From positions 186,001 to 250,000 of the forward strand of contig NZ_JAGIQA010000005.1 of assembly GCF_017814975.1 (NCBI RefSeq): 64,000 nt of DNA, given 5' to 3'. This stretch comes from Cupriavidus consociatus. GTDB taxonomy: Bacteria > Pseudomonadota > Gammaproteobacteria > Burkholderiales > Burkholderiaceae. Below are positions 1 to 8,899 of this stretch, one piece after another; the first letter of the stretch is position 1; each line of letters starts with the position of its first letter. A program made the translations under genes and the position numbers. The notes under the pieces are model-generated. The model was not told the DNA's origin. It saw only the letters and a list, made by a program, of their open reading frames with translations, and made no database searches.

Positions 1-1
1 C

Positions 2-304
2 GCGCTGAACTCGCACCTGTCGATCTTCCATATGGTCGAAAATGCCTACAAGGTCACGCTGGTGTCGTCCTTCGTGCCGCTGGCCTTCGGCATGTTCTGG
101 AAGCACGCCACCCGCCAGGGCGGCCTGGCCGCGATCCTGCTGGGCCTGACCTCGTGGCTGACCTGCGAGGTTGCCTTTGCCGATGCGGTGGTGCCGCCAC
201 AGATGGTCGGCCTGCTGTTCTCGATCAGCGGCATGGTGGTCGGCTCGCTGCTGCCGCAGTGGATCGCGGATCACGCGCCGGTCAAGGAAGTGCATATCGC
301 CTGA
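2..304 (+). CDS. Sodium:solute symporter, C-terminal part (5' end outside window)
   Basis: The reading frame is open from the first bases of the window, so the gene starts upstream and only the last 100 residues are seen. They form three hydrophobic segments (around VTLVSSFVPLAFGMFW, LAAILLGLTSWLTCEV and MVGLLFSISGMVVGSLL) with short polar loops. This fits the last transmembrane helices of an SSS/SLC5-family sodium-coupled symporter in the inner membrane. The substrate cannot be read from this fragment. The gene ends about 195 bases before the zinc-ribbon gene. The family call is moderately sure from the helix pattern and the MFWKHATRQGG-type loop; proline, acetate or pantothenate-like substrates are all possible. 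Confidence 0.6.
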   Translation, partial: ALNSHLSIFHMVENAYKVTLVSSFVPLAFGMFWKHATRQGGLAAILLGLTSWLTCEVAFADAVVPPQMVGLLFSISGMVVGSLLPQWIADHAPVKEVHIA

Positions 305-380
305 CCCGGCGGGATCGCCACCCTCGCGCAGGGTCCCGATAGCCCTCCATTTCCGGCCATCAGCCAGCCACAGAACGGTT

Positions 381-386
381 TATAAT
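381..386 (+). promoter_or_regulatory. Candidate -10 box for the zinc-ribbon gene
   Basis: TATAAT lies in the gap between the symporter and the zinc-ribbon gene, about 114 bases before the ATG. No convincing -35 hexamer is seen at 16-18 bases, so this is a weak call based on the perfect -10 alone. Confidence 0.35.
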
Positions 387-499
387 TCAAGGCTTTGCAT
401 CGCCATGCGGGACGGCCTGCGCGGGTTTCCGCGCTCCCGGCACCGGCGGCGATGCCCGCCTTTGTACCGATTTCCGTAGTTTTCTCGCGAAAAGACACC

Positions 500-838
500 A
501 TGCCGATCTATGCCTACCGTTGCGACGCCTGCGGACACGGGCGCGATGTGCTGCAAAAAATGAGCGATGCCCCGCTGACGGACTGCCCGTCGTGCGGCGC
601 CGCCGGTTCGTTCAAGAAGCAGCTGACCGCGGCCGGCTTCCAGCTCAAGGGCTCGGGCTGGTACGTGACCGACTTCCGCGGCGGCAGCGGCGGCACCAGC
701 GCGCCCGCCGCCGGCGGTGCGGCTGCCGGCGCCGCAGCGGCCAGCGCCCCGGCTGCCGCCGCCGAATCGTCTTCGGCCAGCACGGCCGCCGCCGCACCTG
801 CCGCCGGCGGTTGCGGCAGCGCCTGCGCCTGCCACTGA
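500..838 (+). CDS. FmdB-family zinc-ribbon protein
   Basis: A 112-residue protein starting MPIYAYRCDACG. Residues 1-45 form the FmdB/CxxC_CXXC_SSSS regulatory-protein zinc ribbon, with cysteine pairs C8-x2-C11 and C29-x2-C32 and the usual MPxYxYRC opening. The rest is a low-complexity Ala/Gly/Ser tail ending in Cys-rich GGCGSACACH, common in betaproteobacterial members. An upstream in-frame ATG at 395 would add 35 unrelated residues and is rejected because the conserved domain begins exactly at 500. It precedes the DUF502 gene and aspS, the order usual in Burkholderiales. The precise function of this family is not established; a metal-binding regulatory or assembly role is only inferred. Confidence 0.85.
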   Translation: MPIYAYRCDACGHGRDVLQKMSDAPLTDCPSCGAAGSFKKQLTAAGFQLKGSGWYVTDFRGGSGGTSAPAAGGAAAGAAAASAPAAAAESSSASTAAAAPAAGGCGSACACH

Positions 839-851
839 TCCGGATCGCCAC

Positions 852-1562
852 GTGGTCGCCAAGAAGACTTCCGCCCTCAAGACCTGGTTCCTGACCGGTC
901 TGCTGGTGCTGGTGCCGCTGGGCATCACGCTGTGGGTGCTCAGCCTGATCATCGGCACGATGGACCAGAGCCTGGCACTGCTGCCCGAGGCCTGGCGCCC
1001 GGACCGGCTCATGTTCGGCAAGCGCGTCACCGGGCTCGGCGCCATCCTGACGCTGCTGTTCATCCTGCTGGTCGGCCTGCTGGCGCATAACTTCATCGGC
1101 CAGCGCCTGGTGCGCTGGTGGGAAGCGCTGCTGGGCCATATCCCGGTGGTCGGCCCGATCTACACCAGTGTCAAGCAGGTGTCGGACACGCTGCTGTCGT
1201 CGTCGGGCAATGCTTTCCGCAAGGCGCTGCTGGTGCAGTATCCGCGCGAGGGCTCTTGGACCATCGCCTTCCTGACCGGCCGCCCCGGCGGCGACGTGCA
1301 GAACCACCTGCAGGGCGAGTACGTCAGCGTCTACGTGCCGACCACGCCGAACCCGACTTCGGGCTTCTTCCTGATGATGCCCAAGGCCGACACCATCGAA
1401 CTCGACATGACTGTCGACGCGGCGCTCAAGTACATCGTCTCGATGGGCGTGGTGGCGCCGGCCGAACTGCCCCGCAAGAGCGACAGCGGGCCAGTGCCGC
1501 CGCAGCGGCCGCCGGCGAGCCGCGCCAGCAGCGGGGAAGCGGTCGAGACGACCGATCCTTAA
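852..1562 (+). CDS. DUF502 family inner-membrane protein
   Basis: Predicted 236-residue protein. Two N-terminal transmembrane helices (about residues 12-34, [17 protein letters not shown], and 60-82, [17 protein letters not shown]) are followed by the DUF502 signature around [15 protein letters not shown] and a soluble domain with FLTGRPGG and [11 protein letters not shown] motifs. A GTG at 852, just after the zinc-ribbon stop, is chosen; the frame stays open upstream to 717 but that stretch is Pro/Arg-rich and overlaps the previous gene. No strong ribosome site is visible, so translational coupling is possible. Function unknown; the family is widespread next to aspS in betaproteobacteria. 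Confidence 0.8.
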   Translation: MVAKKTSALKTWFLTGLLVLVPLGITLWVLSLIIGTMDQSLALLPEAWRPDRLMFGKRVTGLGAILTLLFILLVGLLAHNFIGQRLVRWWEALLGHIPVVGPIYTSVKQVSDTLLSSSGNAFRKALLVQYPREGSWTIAFLTGRPGGDVQNHLQGEYVSVYVPTTPNPTSGFFLMMPKADTIELDMTVDAALKYIVSMGVVAPAELPRKSDSGPVPPQRPPASRASSGEAVETTDP

Positions 1563-1580
1563 GCATTCAAACAGATACGA

Positions 1581-1608
1581 GCCGCCCGATCTGCTTCGGG
1601 CGGCAGCG
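1581..1608 (+). terminator. Hairpin between the DUF502 gene and aspS
   Basis: GCCGCCCGA (1581-1589) pairs perfectly with TCGGGCGGC (1596-1604) across a six-base loop and is followed by AGCGTTTT. The short T run suggests a weak intrinsic terminator or attenuator just before the aspS start. Confidence 0.5.
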
Positions 1609-1627
1609 TTTTACCGGGAATCTCCTT

Positions 1628-3433
1628 ATGTCCTCCATGCGTACTCACTACTGCGGTCTGGTGACCGAACAATTCTCGGGCCAGGAAGTGGCCCTGACCG
1701 GCTGGGTCCAGCGCCGCCGCGACCATGGCGGCGTGATCTTCATCGACCTGCGCGACCGCGAAGGCCTGGTGCAGGTGGTGTGCGACCCGGACCGTCCCGA
1801 GATGTTCAAGGCCGCGGAAGAGATCCGCAATGAGTTCTGCATCCGCGTCACCGGCAAGGTGCGCCCGCGCCCGGCCGGCACCGAGAACGCCAACCTGACC
1901 TCGGGCAAGATCGAAGTGCTGTGCCACGAGCTGACCGTGCTGAACCCGTCGGTCACGCCCCCGTTCCAGCTCGACGACGACAACCTGTCGGAAACCACGC
2001 GCCTGACGCACCGCGTGCTCGACCTGCGCCGCCCGCAGATGCAGTACAACCTGCGCCTGCGCTACAAGGTGGCGATGGAAGTGCGCAAGTACCTGGACGC
2101 CCAGGGCTTCATCGACATCGAGACCCCGATGCTGGGCAAGAGCACGCCCGAGGGCGCACGCGACTACCTGGTGCCGTCGCGCGTGAACCCGGGCCACTTC
2201 TTCGCGCTGCCCCAGTCGCCGCAGATCTTCAAGCAGATGCTGATGGTCTCTGGCTTCGACCGCTACTACCAGATCACCAAGTGCTTCCGCGACGAAGACC
2301 TGCGCGCCGACCGCCAGCCCGAGTTCACGCAGATCGACTGCGAGACCTCGTTCCTGACCGAGCAGGAGATCCGCGACCTGTTCGAGGACATGATGCGCAC
2401 GGTGTTCAAGAACGCCATCGACGTCGACCTGGACGCCTTCCCGGTGATGGAGTTCCGCGAGGCCATGGCCCGCTTCGGCTCGGACAAGCCTGACCTGCGC
2501 GTCAAGCTGGAATTCACCGAGCTGACCGAAGTGATGAAGGACGTCGACTTCAAGGTGTTCTCGGGCCCGGCCAACAGCGACAACGGCCGCGTGGTCGGCC
2601 TGCGCGTGCCGGGCGGCGGTGCCATCTCGCGTGGCGAGATCGACGCCTACACCCAGTTCGTCGGCATCTATGGCGCCAAGGGCCTGGCCTGGATCAAGGT
2701 CAACGAAGTGGCCAAGGGCCGCGACGGCCTGCAGTCGCCGATCGTCAAGAACCTGCACGACGCCGCCATTGCCGAGATCCTGAAGCGCACCGGCGCCCAG
2801 GACGGCGACATCATCTTCTTTGGCGCGGACAAGGCCAAGGTGGTCAACGACTCGATCGGCGCACTGCGCCTGAAGATCGGCCACTCCGACTTCGGCAAGG
2901 CCAACGGCCTGTTCGAGGACGCCTGGAAGCCGCTGTGGGTGGTGGATTTCCCGATGTTCGAGTACGACGAGGACGACGCCCGCTGGGTCGCCATGCACCA
3001 TCCGTTCACCAGCCCCAAGGACGAGCACCTGGAGTACCTGGAGACGGACCCGGGCAAGTGCGTGGCCAAGGCCTACGACATGGTGCTGAACGGCTGGGAA
3101 ATGGGCGGCGGTTCAGTCCGTATCTATCGCTCGGACATCCAGAGCAAGGTGTTCCGCGCACTCAACATCAGTGACGAGGAAGCCGCTGCCAAGTTTGGCT
3201 ACCTGCTGGACGCGCTGCAGTACGGCGCGCCCCCGCACGGCGGTCTGGCTTTCGGCCTGGATCGTATCGTGACGATGATGGCCGGTGCCGACTCGATCCG
3301 CGACGTGATCGCCTTCCCCAAGACCCAGCGCGCCCAGGATCTGCTGACCCAGGCCCCGAGCTCGGTCGACGAGAAGCAGCTGCGCGAGCTGCACATCCGC
3401 CTGCGCGCTGCCGAGCCGAAGCCGAACGCCTGA
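1628..3433 (+). CDS. aspS: Aspartate--tRNA ligase (likely non-discriminating, Asp/Asn)
   Basis: A 601-residue class II aminoacyl-tRNA synthetase. An N-terminal OB-fold anticodon domain ([21 protein letters not shown], about residues 18-38) is followed by the catalytic core with motif 2 ([22 protein letters not shown], near residues 215-240), the bacterial GAD insertion in the middle, and motif 3 ([11 protein letters not shown] near the end). The length matches bacterial AspRS. The frame is open far upstream, but the start at 1628 ([12 protein letters not shown]) gives the family N-terminus. Cupriavidus-type bacteria usually have a GatCAB pathway, so relaxed specificity for tRNA-Asn is possible; that is inference. 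A strong terminator follows. Confidence 0.97.
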   Translation: MSSMRTHYCGLVTEQFSGQEVALTGWVQRRRDHGGVIFIDLRDREGLVQVVCDPDRPEMFKAAEEIRNEFCIRVTGKVRPRPAGTENANLTSGKIEVLCHELTVLNPSVTPPFQLDDDNLSETTRLTHRVLDLRRPQMQYNLRLRYKVAMEVRKYLDAQGFIDIETPMLGKSTPEGARDYLVPSRVNPGHFFALPQSPQIFKQMLMVSGFDRYYQITKCFRDEDLRADRQPEFTQIDCETSFLTEQEIRDLFEDMMRTVFKNAIDVDLDAFPVMEFREAMARFGSDKPDLRVKLEFTELTEVMKDVDFKVFSGPANSDNGRVVGLRVPGGGAISRGEIDAYTQFVGIYGAKGLAWIKVNEVAKGRDGLQSPIVKNLHDAAIAEILKRTGAQDGDIIFFGADKAKVVNDSIGALRLKIGHSDFGKANGLFEDAWKPLWVVDFPMFEYDEDDARWVAMHHPFTSPKDEHLEYLETDPGKCVAKAYDMVLNGWEMGGGSVRIYRSDIQSKVFRALNISDEEAAAKFGYLLDALQYGAPPHGGLAFGLDRIVTMMAGADSIRDVIAFPKTQRAQDLLTQAPSSVDEKQLRELHIRLRAAEPKPNA

Positions 3434-3452
3434 GCTATTCAAGCTCCCGGGT

Positions 3453-3486
3453 AAAAAAAAGCCGCGCCAATGCGCGGCTTTTTTGC
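3453..3486 (+). terminator. Rho-independent terminator of aspS
   Basis: An A run precedes GCCGCGC (3461-3467), loop CAAT region, GCGCGGC (3472-3478) and a run of six T. It lies 20 bases after the aspS stop and looks bidirectional. Confidence 0.85.
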
Positions 3487-3646
3487 TTTTTGCGCAATAC
3501 TGGTTCCTCGGTGCCGCCGGCCAGCGCTTTGGTTTCGATTTGTTACTGGTCGGAACGAAGCCCGCGGCGGCCGTGTCTCCTTTCTTTGACACGCAATTTG
3601 CCGAGGGGCCCCACGATGAAGGCTCCCGGCGCTCGGGAGGAAATTC

Positions 3647-4567
3647 GTGAACATGAATCTGGATACCGAACTGATCCGCCAGTTCCTGCTGGCTCACCAG
3701 GAAACCATCCTGACCTGGCTGGTGGCGGGGCTGGTGATGATGCTGCTGGCCCGCTTCGAGCTGCGGCGCGCCCAGCGCCGCGCGGCGCTGGCCATGTCCG
3801 AATCGGTGGCGACCACGGTGGCCGCCTGCGTGCCCGATATCGCTCACGCAGTGCAGGCGGCGTCGCCGCAGCCGCTGGCCGAGCCGGTCGAGATGCAGCG
3901 CGCCGAAGCGCTGCGGCGGCTGGCGCTGGACACCGTCGGCGCGGTCATGACGCGCGGGCGCTGGCTCGATGAACTGGGCAACCTGCGCCTGGCCGACGAC
4001 GCGCTGCTGGACGGCCAGCGTGCCGGCGGCGCCGACCCGCTGCTGGTGGTGGCGCCGCAGCCGGCGGTGCAGGCTTACCTGGCGGCCCAGCGCGTATTCG
4101 AGGACGAGGCCGCGCAGGTGCAGGGGCTGCGCCGCGATGCCCAGCGCCACCAGGAAGCGCTGCAGGCGCTTGACGCCGAGGCGGCGCATATCGAGCAGGA
4201 AACCGGCAGCATTGTGCTGCGCTTCGAGCAGGTCAATGCGCAGGCTGCCCAGGGCGTCGATGGCGGCGATTACCAGCGCTTCCTGATCCAGAAGTACAAC
4301 GCTCTTGGCCAGCGTGAAAAGGAAATCGCCCAGGAGCGCGTACACCTGCAGGCCCAGGCGCGGCTGAGCGCCGACGTGCTGGCCGAGCGCGCCCATGCTG
4401 CCTCGCGGCGCTACCGCGAGTCACTGGCGCCGCTGATGGAACAGTTGCGTGCAGCCTGGGGCCATGGCGATTCACCGCAGGTGTTCGATACCTGGCAGCA
4501 TAAAGTCACCGGCCAGGGCACCGAGCCTTACCTGGCGCCCCACGCCCCCGCGCGCAACGCCGCCTGA
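3647..4567 (+). CDS. Hypothetical membrane-anchored coiled-coil protein
   Basis: A 306-residue protein I do not recognise. One hydrophobic helix near the N-terminus (about residues 20-36, ILTWLVAGLVMMLLA) is followed by an Ala/Arg/Gln/Glu-rich, largely helical body with heptad-like stretches between about residues 140 and 270, suggesting a single-pass inner-membrane protein with a long coiled coil. The GTG start at 3647 is chosen because GGGAGG lies six bases upstream; an ATG two codons later (3653) is the alternative. It has its own leader after the aspS terminator and precedes nudB by about 90 bases. No catalytic motif is visible. Confidence 0.65.
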   Translation: MNMNLDTELIRQFLLAHQETILTWLVAGLVMMLLARFELRRAQRRAALAMSESVATTVAACVPDIAHAVQAASPQPLAEPVEMQRAEALRRLALDTVGAVMTRGRWLDELGNLRLADDALLDGQRAGGADPLLVVAPQPAVQAYLAAQRVFEDEAAQVQGLRRDAQRHQEALQALDAEAAHIEQETGSIVLRFEQVNAQAAQGVDGGDYQRFLIQKYNALGQREKEIAQERVHLQAQARLSADVLAERAHAASRRYRESLAPLMEQLRAAWGHGDSPQVFDTWQHKVTGQGTEPYLAPHAPARNAA

Positions 4568-4656
4568 GACAGGGCCATCGCTCCCGAGGGCAGCGCTTTC
4601 GCGTGGCAAGCGCGCGCGGCTGCGCTATCCTTGGGTTTGTCCTTTCGCCCAGTCCC

Positions 4657-5139
4657 ATGCCCTACAAGATTCCGGAATCCGTGCTGGTCGTGATCTACAC
4701 GCCAGATCTTCAAGTCTTGCTGCTGGAACGCGCCGATCGCCCAGGATTCTGGCAGTCCGTGACCGGCAGCCTCGATACCCTGGACGAACCCCTGGCATTG
4801 ACCGCCGCGCGCGAGGTGGCGGAGGAAACCGGCATCATCGCTGGCGAGCACCTGCTGGCCGACTGGGGCCATTCGATCCAGTACGAAATCTACCCGCAGT
4901 GGCGGCACCGCTATGCCGAAGGCGTGACGCGCAATACCGAGCACTGGTTCGGCCTGCGCGTGCACGAAGCGCTGCCGGTGATGCTGGCGCCACGCGAGCA
5001 CCTGCAATACAAGTGGCTGCCGTGGGAGCAGGCCGCCGCGCAATGCTTCTCCAGCAGCAACGCCGAAGCCATCCGCCAGCTGGCCTGGCGCTCGACCGGT
5101 GCTTCTGGGCGGCAGGCATTATGCGGAGCGCAGCCATGA
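4657..5139 (+). CDS. nudB: Dihydroneopterin triphosphate diphosphatase (Nudix)
   Basis: A 160-residue Nudix hydrolase. The Nudix box is clear from about residue 38: G-SLDTLDE-PL-A-LTAA-REVAEETGI, with the REVxEE metal-binding core. The N-terminus PYKIPESVLVVIYT and the C-terminal YKWLPWEQAA block are typical of NudB, which removes pyrophosphate from dihydroneopterin triphosphate in folate biosynthesis. The start at 4657 (MPYKIPES) matches family length; an upstream in-frame codon would add 18 unrelated residues. Its stop overlaps the start of the next gene in an ATGA arrangement, so the two are translationally coupled. Confidence 0.9.
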   Translation: MPYKIPESVLVVIYTPDLQVLLLERADRPGFWQSVTGSLDTLDEPLALTAAREVAEETGIIAGEHLLADWGHSIQYEIYPQWRHRYAEGVTRNTEHWFGLRVHEALPVMLAPREHLQYKWLPWEQAAAQCFSSSNAEAIRQLAWRSTGASGRQALCGAQP

Positions 5140-5921
5140 AGCTGCGCGTGGTCACCTACAACATCCACAAGGGGGTGACCGGCCTGTCGCGGCGCCCGCG
5201 CATCCAGAACGTGCGGGCCGGCCTGCATGCGATGGATGCGGACATCGTCTTCCTGCAGGAAGTGCAGGACCGCAACGACCGCCTGGTGGCGGCGGCGCTG
5301 TTCGACCCCGACCATACCCAGCTCAACTACCTGGCGACCGATGCGTACCCGCATTCGGTCTACGGACGCAACGCGGTCTATGACTACGGCCATCATGGCA
5401 ACGCGATCCTGTCGCGCCATCCGATCCTGATGTCCGAAAACCTCGACATTTCCGACCACCGTTTCGAGCAGCGCGGGCTGCTGCACGCGGTAGCGGACAT
5501 CCACGGCATCGAGACCCACCTGATCTGCGTGCATTTCGGCCTGTTCGCCCGCAGCCGCGCCCGCCAGGCCGAGGCACTCGTCGAGCGCGTGCGCAACGTG
5601 GTGCCCGAGGGGGTGCCGCTGGTGATCGCCGGCGACTTCAACGACTGGAACCACCGGCTCGACGCGCAGATCTGCAATACGCTGCATGCGGTGGAGGCGT
5701 CGCACGCGCGCGGCGCGCGGCTGCATACGTTTCCGAGCCATATGCCGTGGTGGCAGCTGGACCGGATCTACGTACGCGGCTTCGAGATCGAGCGCGCGCA
5801 TGCGCTGACCGGGCGGGACTGGGCGCAGCGGTCGGACCATGTGCCGCTGGTCGCGGAGCTGGGTCGGCAGCACAAGGAAGCAGTGGAAGCGGCGGCTGAG
5901 CAGCGGGACAAGGCGGCCTGA
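5136..5921 (+). CDS. Endonuclease/exonuclease/phosphatase (EEP) family protein
   Basis: A 261-residue EEP-fold metal-dependent phosphoesterase. Visible family motifs in order are VVTYNIHKG (residues ~5-13, Asn ligand), FLQEVQ (catalytic Glu), GNAILSRHPI, HLICVHFGLF, AGDFNDWN (Asp/Asn pair) and QRSDHVPLVAEL (Asp-His dyad) near the C-terminus, so all active-site blocks are present. The start at 5136 (MKLRVV) is preferred: it overlaps the nudB stop by four bases and GGAG lies seven bases upstream; MRSAAMK from 5121 is the alternative. In many betaproteobacteria this gene sits before a cardiolipin synthase gene, as here with mobB between. Substrate unknown. Confidence 0.85.
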   Translation: MKLRVVTYNIHKGVTGLSRRPRIQNVRAGLHAMDADIVFLQEVQDRNDRLVAAALFDPDHTQLNYLATDAYPHSVYGRNAVYDYGHHGNAILSRHPILMSENLDISDHRFEQRGLLHAVADIHGIETHLICVHFGLFARSRARQAEALVERVRNVVPEGVPLVIAGDFNDWNHRLDAQICNTLHAVEASHARGARLHTFPSHMPWWQLDRIYVRGFEIERAHALTGRDWAQRSDHVPLVAELGRQHKEAVEAAAEQRDKAA

Positions 5922-5964
5922 GGCCGTCACGGATGCCGCGGCTTGCTCAACGCTCTGGCAACCG

Positions 5965-6474
5965 TCAACGGCTCGAGTAGTCGCGGATAAAGGCAAAGAC
6001 GGCGTCGGCGTCGTTCAGGTCCAGCACCGGCAACGACGTCATCGCCGCGGCGACGGCCACGTCGTCGCTCGCTACCGCGACCACCCCGGGCACCTCGTCC
6101 CACAGCGGCGTACGTCCCAGTCCGGGCCGGAACACCTCAAGCTTGGGAAAATCGCTGCGCTTGTAGCCCTCCACCAGCACCAGGTCGGTGTCAGCCGGAA
6201 GCACCGCCAGCGCATCGTCCAGCTCCGGCGACGGCACCGCCTCGGGGTAATGCCGCATCAACGTCAGGTGGCGCGCGCCGACCAGCACGACGTTGGCGCA
6301 GCCAGCCTCGCGCATGCGCCAGGAGTCCTTGCCCGGCGTGTCGGGATCGAAGCCGTGGTGGGTATGCTTGACCCCGGCCACGCGCAGGCCGGCGTCGACA
6401 AAACGGGGGATCAGCTGGTCGAGCAGCGTGGTCTTGCCGCTGCCGGACGAGCCGGTGATGCCAAATACCTTCAC
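5965..6474 (-). CDS. mobB: Molybdopterin-guanine dinucleotide biosynthesis adapter protein MobB
   Basis: A 169-residue P-loop protein, VKVFGITGSSGSGKTTLL at the start with Walker A GSSGSGKT at about residues 9-16, then VAGVKHTHHGFDPDTPGKDSWRMREAGC and VLVEGYKRSDFPKLEVFR, which are hallmark MobB blocks. MobB binds GTP and assists MobA in making the guanine dinucleotide form of the molybdenum cofactor. The GTG start at 6474 is chosen because the P-loop strand begins there; the frame remains open upstream but the extra 83 residues are Arg/Cys-rich and overlap the divergent cls gene. It converges on the EEP gene with a 43-base gap. Confidence 0.9.
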   Translation of the reverse strand: MKVFGITGSSGSGKTTLLDQLIPRFVDAGLRVAGVKHTHHGFDPDTPGKDSWRMREAGCANVVLVGARHLTLMRHYPEAVPSPELDDALAVLPADTDLVLVEGYKRSDFPKLEVFRPGLGRTPLWDEVPGVVAVASDDVAVAAAMTSLPVLDLNDADAVFAFIRDYSSR

Positions 6475-6580
6475 GTTCAGGTCCGTCGGGGCGCGTCGAT
6501 GATGGCAACGACGATAGCAGAGATCCGGCGGCATGTGCGCGCGGCGCCTTTCGGACAGCATTCTGTCCGATAATCTCGGC

Positions 6581-7888
6581 ATGTCACGGATTTCCCACTC
6601 CGAGCGGCCGGACGCGACCGCCGCTGGCACCGCCGAACAGACCTCCGAACAACAGGCCGGCGGGCAACGCCACCGCATGCTGCGCTGGACATGGCGCCGC
6701 GGCAAGCCGACCACAGGCAACACCGTGCGCCTGCTGCACGGCGGCCAGGACTTCTTTCCCGCGCTGATCGAAGCGATCGACCAGGCTGCCTTCCAGGTGG
6801 TGCTGGAAACCTACATCTATGCCGACGACGATATCGGCCGCGCCGTCAGCGACGCGCTGGTACGTGCCGCCGCGCGCGGCGTCTCGGTGCGCGTCACCGT
6901 CGACGGCTTCGGCGCCGGCGACATGCCCGCCGCAATGGCCGAACGCCTGGGCGCGGGCGGCGTGCAGCTGCGCGTCTACCGCAAGCTGCGCGGCTTCCGG
7001 TTGGCCCGGCGCCACCTGCGCCGGCTGCATCGCAAGCTGGCCGTGATCGACGGGCAAGTGGCCTTCGTCGGCGGCATCAACATCATCGACGACCTCAATC
7101 ACGGCCCGTTCGAGGGCGCCGACCTGGGACCGCGCTACGACTTCGCGGTGCAGGTCAGCGGCCCGCTGGTGGACCGCATCGCGCTGACCGCCGAACGGCT
7201 CTGGTGGCGCCTGGCACTTCGGGACACGCACGCCGGCGGCCGCGCCGCGGCGGTGGCCGACTACCCGCTGCTGACCGACCTGCCACCGCGTGCCGAGCCC
7301 ACCGGCGGCGTGCGCGCCGCGCTGCTGCTGCGCGACAACCTGCGCAACCGCCGCACCATCGAGCGCGAATACCTGCGCGCGCTCGGCGCCGCGCGCCAGG
7401 ACGTGATCCTGGCCAACGCCTACTTCCTGCCCGGCCACAAGATGCGGCGCGCGCTGCTGGCCTGCCGCGAGCGCGGCGTGCGCGTGCGGCTGCTGCTGCA
7501 GGGCATGGTCGAATACCGGCTGCAGCACTACGCCACGCACGCGCTTTATGCCTCCCTGCTGGAAGCCGGCGTGGAGATCTACGAGTACGCAGAGAGCTTC
7601 CTGCACGCCAAGGTCGGCGTGGTCGACGAAGCGTGGGCCACCGTGGGCTCGAGCAATATGGACCCGTTCAGCCTGCTGCTGGCGCGCGAAGCCAACGTGG
7701 CCGTTTATGATGCTGCCTTTGCCGCGGAACTGCGTACGGCGCTGGAACGCGCCATTGCGCACCGCAGCGTGCGCGTCATGCCGGAGGTCCATGCACGGCG
7801 CTCGCCGCTGCACCGGCTGGCGAACTGGACCGCGTACATGCTGCTGCGGCTCGGCGTGATCATCGCCGGCGTCACGGGGCGCTACTGA
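6581..7888 (+). CDS. clsB: Cardiolipin synthase, ClsB type (phospholipase D superfamily)
   Basis: A 435-residue PLD-superfamily enzyme with two HKD motifs: HRKLAVIDG at residue 150 and HAKVGVVDEAWATVGSSNMD at residue 342. It lacks N-terminal transmembrane helices and has an amphipathic C-terminus, as in ClsB, which condenses phosphatidylglycerol (or PG and PE) into cardiolipin at the inner membrane. The ATG at 6581 is chosen; 6533 would overlap the mobB promoter region, and an internal ATG at 6677 is another possible start because the conserved NTVRLLHGGQDFFPALI block begins about 15 residues later. It is divergent from mobB. Confidence 0.88.
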   Translation: MSRISHSERPDATAAGTAEQTSEQQAGGQRHRMLRWTWRRGKPTTGNTVRLLHGGQDFFPALIEAIDQAAFQVVLETYIYADDDIGRAVSDALVRAAARGVSVRVTVDGFGAGDMPAAMAERLGAGGVQLRVYRKLRGFRLARRHLRRLHRKLAVIDGQVAFVGGINIIDDLNHGPFEGADLGPRYDFAVQVSGPLVDRIALTAERLWWRLALRDTHAGGRAAAVADYPLLTDLPPRAEPTGGVRAALLLRDNLRNRRTIEREYLRALGAARQDVILANAYFLPGHKMRRALLACRERGVRVRLLLQGMVEYRLQHYATHALYASLLEAGVEIYEYAESFLHAKVGVVDEAWATVGSSNMDPFSLLLAREANVAVYDAAFAAELRTALERAIAHRSVRVMPEVHARRSPLHRLANWTAYMLLRLGVIIAGVTGRY

Positions 7889-8011
7889 AACCGTTACCCA
7901 CTGTGCGTTTGCTGCCATGCGGCAAGGCGCGGCTTGCACGCCTTTGTGGCGCCTTGCGTGACGGGCATGCTGCATTGCGGCCCGTTTAGAAACACGGGTC
8001 TAATTAAAAGC

Positions 8012-8040
8012 TTGAAGGTCGGCTGCTGCGCCAGAATAAT
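8012..8040 (+). promoter_or_regulatory. Candidate sigma-70 promoter of the TetR/fatty-acid cluster
   Basis: TTGAAG (8012-8017) and AATAAT (8035-8040) are separated by 17 bases. Transcription would start near 8047, inside the inverted repeat at 8043-8054, about 135 bases before the TetR ATG. Confidence 0.45.
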
Positions 8041-8042
8041 CT

Positions 8043-8054
8043 GAACGACCGTTC
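8043..8054 (+). promoter_or_regulatory. Candidate TetR operator
   Basis: GAACG-AC-CGTTC is a five-base-arm palindrome placed directly after the candidate -10 box. Its size and AACGNNCGTT-like centre resemble operators of TetR-family fatty-acid regulators. The position suits autorepression. Confidence 0.4.
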
Positions 8055-8181
8055 TTTTTTGGCTTAGACTGCGTGCATTCGCGGTATGCAGCGGCAAATT
8101 CGCCAGCGTCCGCAAACAAAATGCAACGTCAGGGTCATACGCACAGGCCGCAGCAGGGCCTTTGCAGAACGGAGAAATAAC

Positions 8182-8823
8182 ATGCGACACCAGTCAGCCC
8201 GTCTCGAATCCACCGCCGCTTCCCCCGCGCCTATGCGCAAGGGTGAAATGACGCGCGTGGCGATTCTGGATGCCGCACTGGAACTGTCGTCCCGCGACGG
8301 GCTTGAGGGTCTGACCATCGGCCTGCTCGCGGAACGCATGCAGATGAGCAAGAGCGGCGTCTTCGCGCATTTCGGTTCGCGCGAAGACCTGCAGGTGGAG
8401 GTGGTGCGGGAGTATCACCGCAGGTTCGAGCAGGAGGTGTTCTACCCCTCGCTGCAAGAACCGCGCGGTCTGCCCCGGCTGTGGTCGATGGTGCGGCGCT
8501 GGATGGAGAAGCGCATCCAGGAAGTGACGACTGGGTGCATCTACATCAGCGGCGCGGTGGAGTACGACGACCGCACCGGCAGCCTGGTGCGTGACGAGCT
8601 GGTCAAGAGCGTCACCATCTGGCGGGCAGCGCTGAATCGCGCCATCGACCAGGCCAAGGAAGAGGGGCACCTGCGTGCGGATTGCGATCCGCGCCTGATG
8701 CTGTTCGAGATGTATAGCCTTGAACTAGGCTTGCATCATGACGCCCGTTTCCTGCGCCTGCCTGACAGTGCCGAGCTTGCCATGGTCGCGCTCAACAAAC
8801 TGATTCAGTCTTACCGTACCTGA
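8182..8823 (+). CDS. TetR/AcrR family transcriptional regulator
   Basis: A 213-residue regulator. The N-terminal helix-turn-helix spans about residues 19-65 (TRVAILDAALELSSRDGLEGLTIGLLAERM ... KSGVFAHFGSREDLQ region), followed by a helical ligand domain with a TetR_C-like end. CGGAGA lies seven bases before the ATG at 8182. It is transcribed in the same direction as, and 76 bases before, the acyl-CoA dehydrogenase, which heads a beta-oxidation cluster. By analogy with PsrA/FadR-type TetR proteins it probably senses acyl-CoA and represses itself and the cluster; the ligand is inferred only. Confidence 0.85.
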   Translation: MRHQSARLESTAASPAPMRKGEMTRVAILDAALELSSRDGLEGLTIGLLAERMQMSKSGVFAHFGSREDLQVEVVREYHRRFEQEVFYPSLQEPRGLPRLWSMVRRWMEKRIQEVTTGCIYISGAVEYDDRTGSLVRDELVKSVTIWRAALNRAIDQAKEEGHLRADCDPRLMLFEMYSLELGLHHDARFLRLPDSAELAMVALNKLIQSYRT

Positions 8824-8899
8824 GGCCGTCGGGTCGGACCGGAGCGCGACAAGCGAGGCGGGCGGCGTGGCGGCATCGTATAACTCCAAGGAGTCTCTG

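Noticed and set aside
1118..1627. 170-residue N-terminal extension of AspRS in the same frame
   Set aside because: It overlaps the DUF502 gene, is Arg/Ala-rich, and the family N-terminus starts at 1628.
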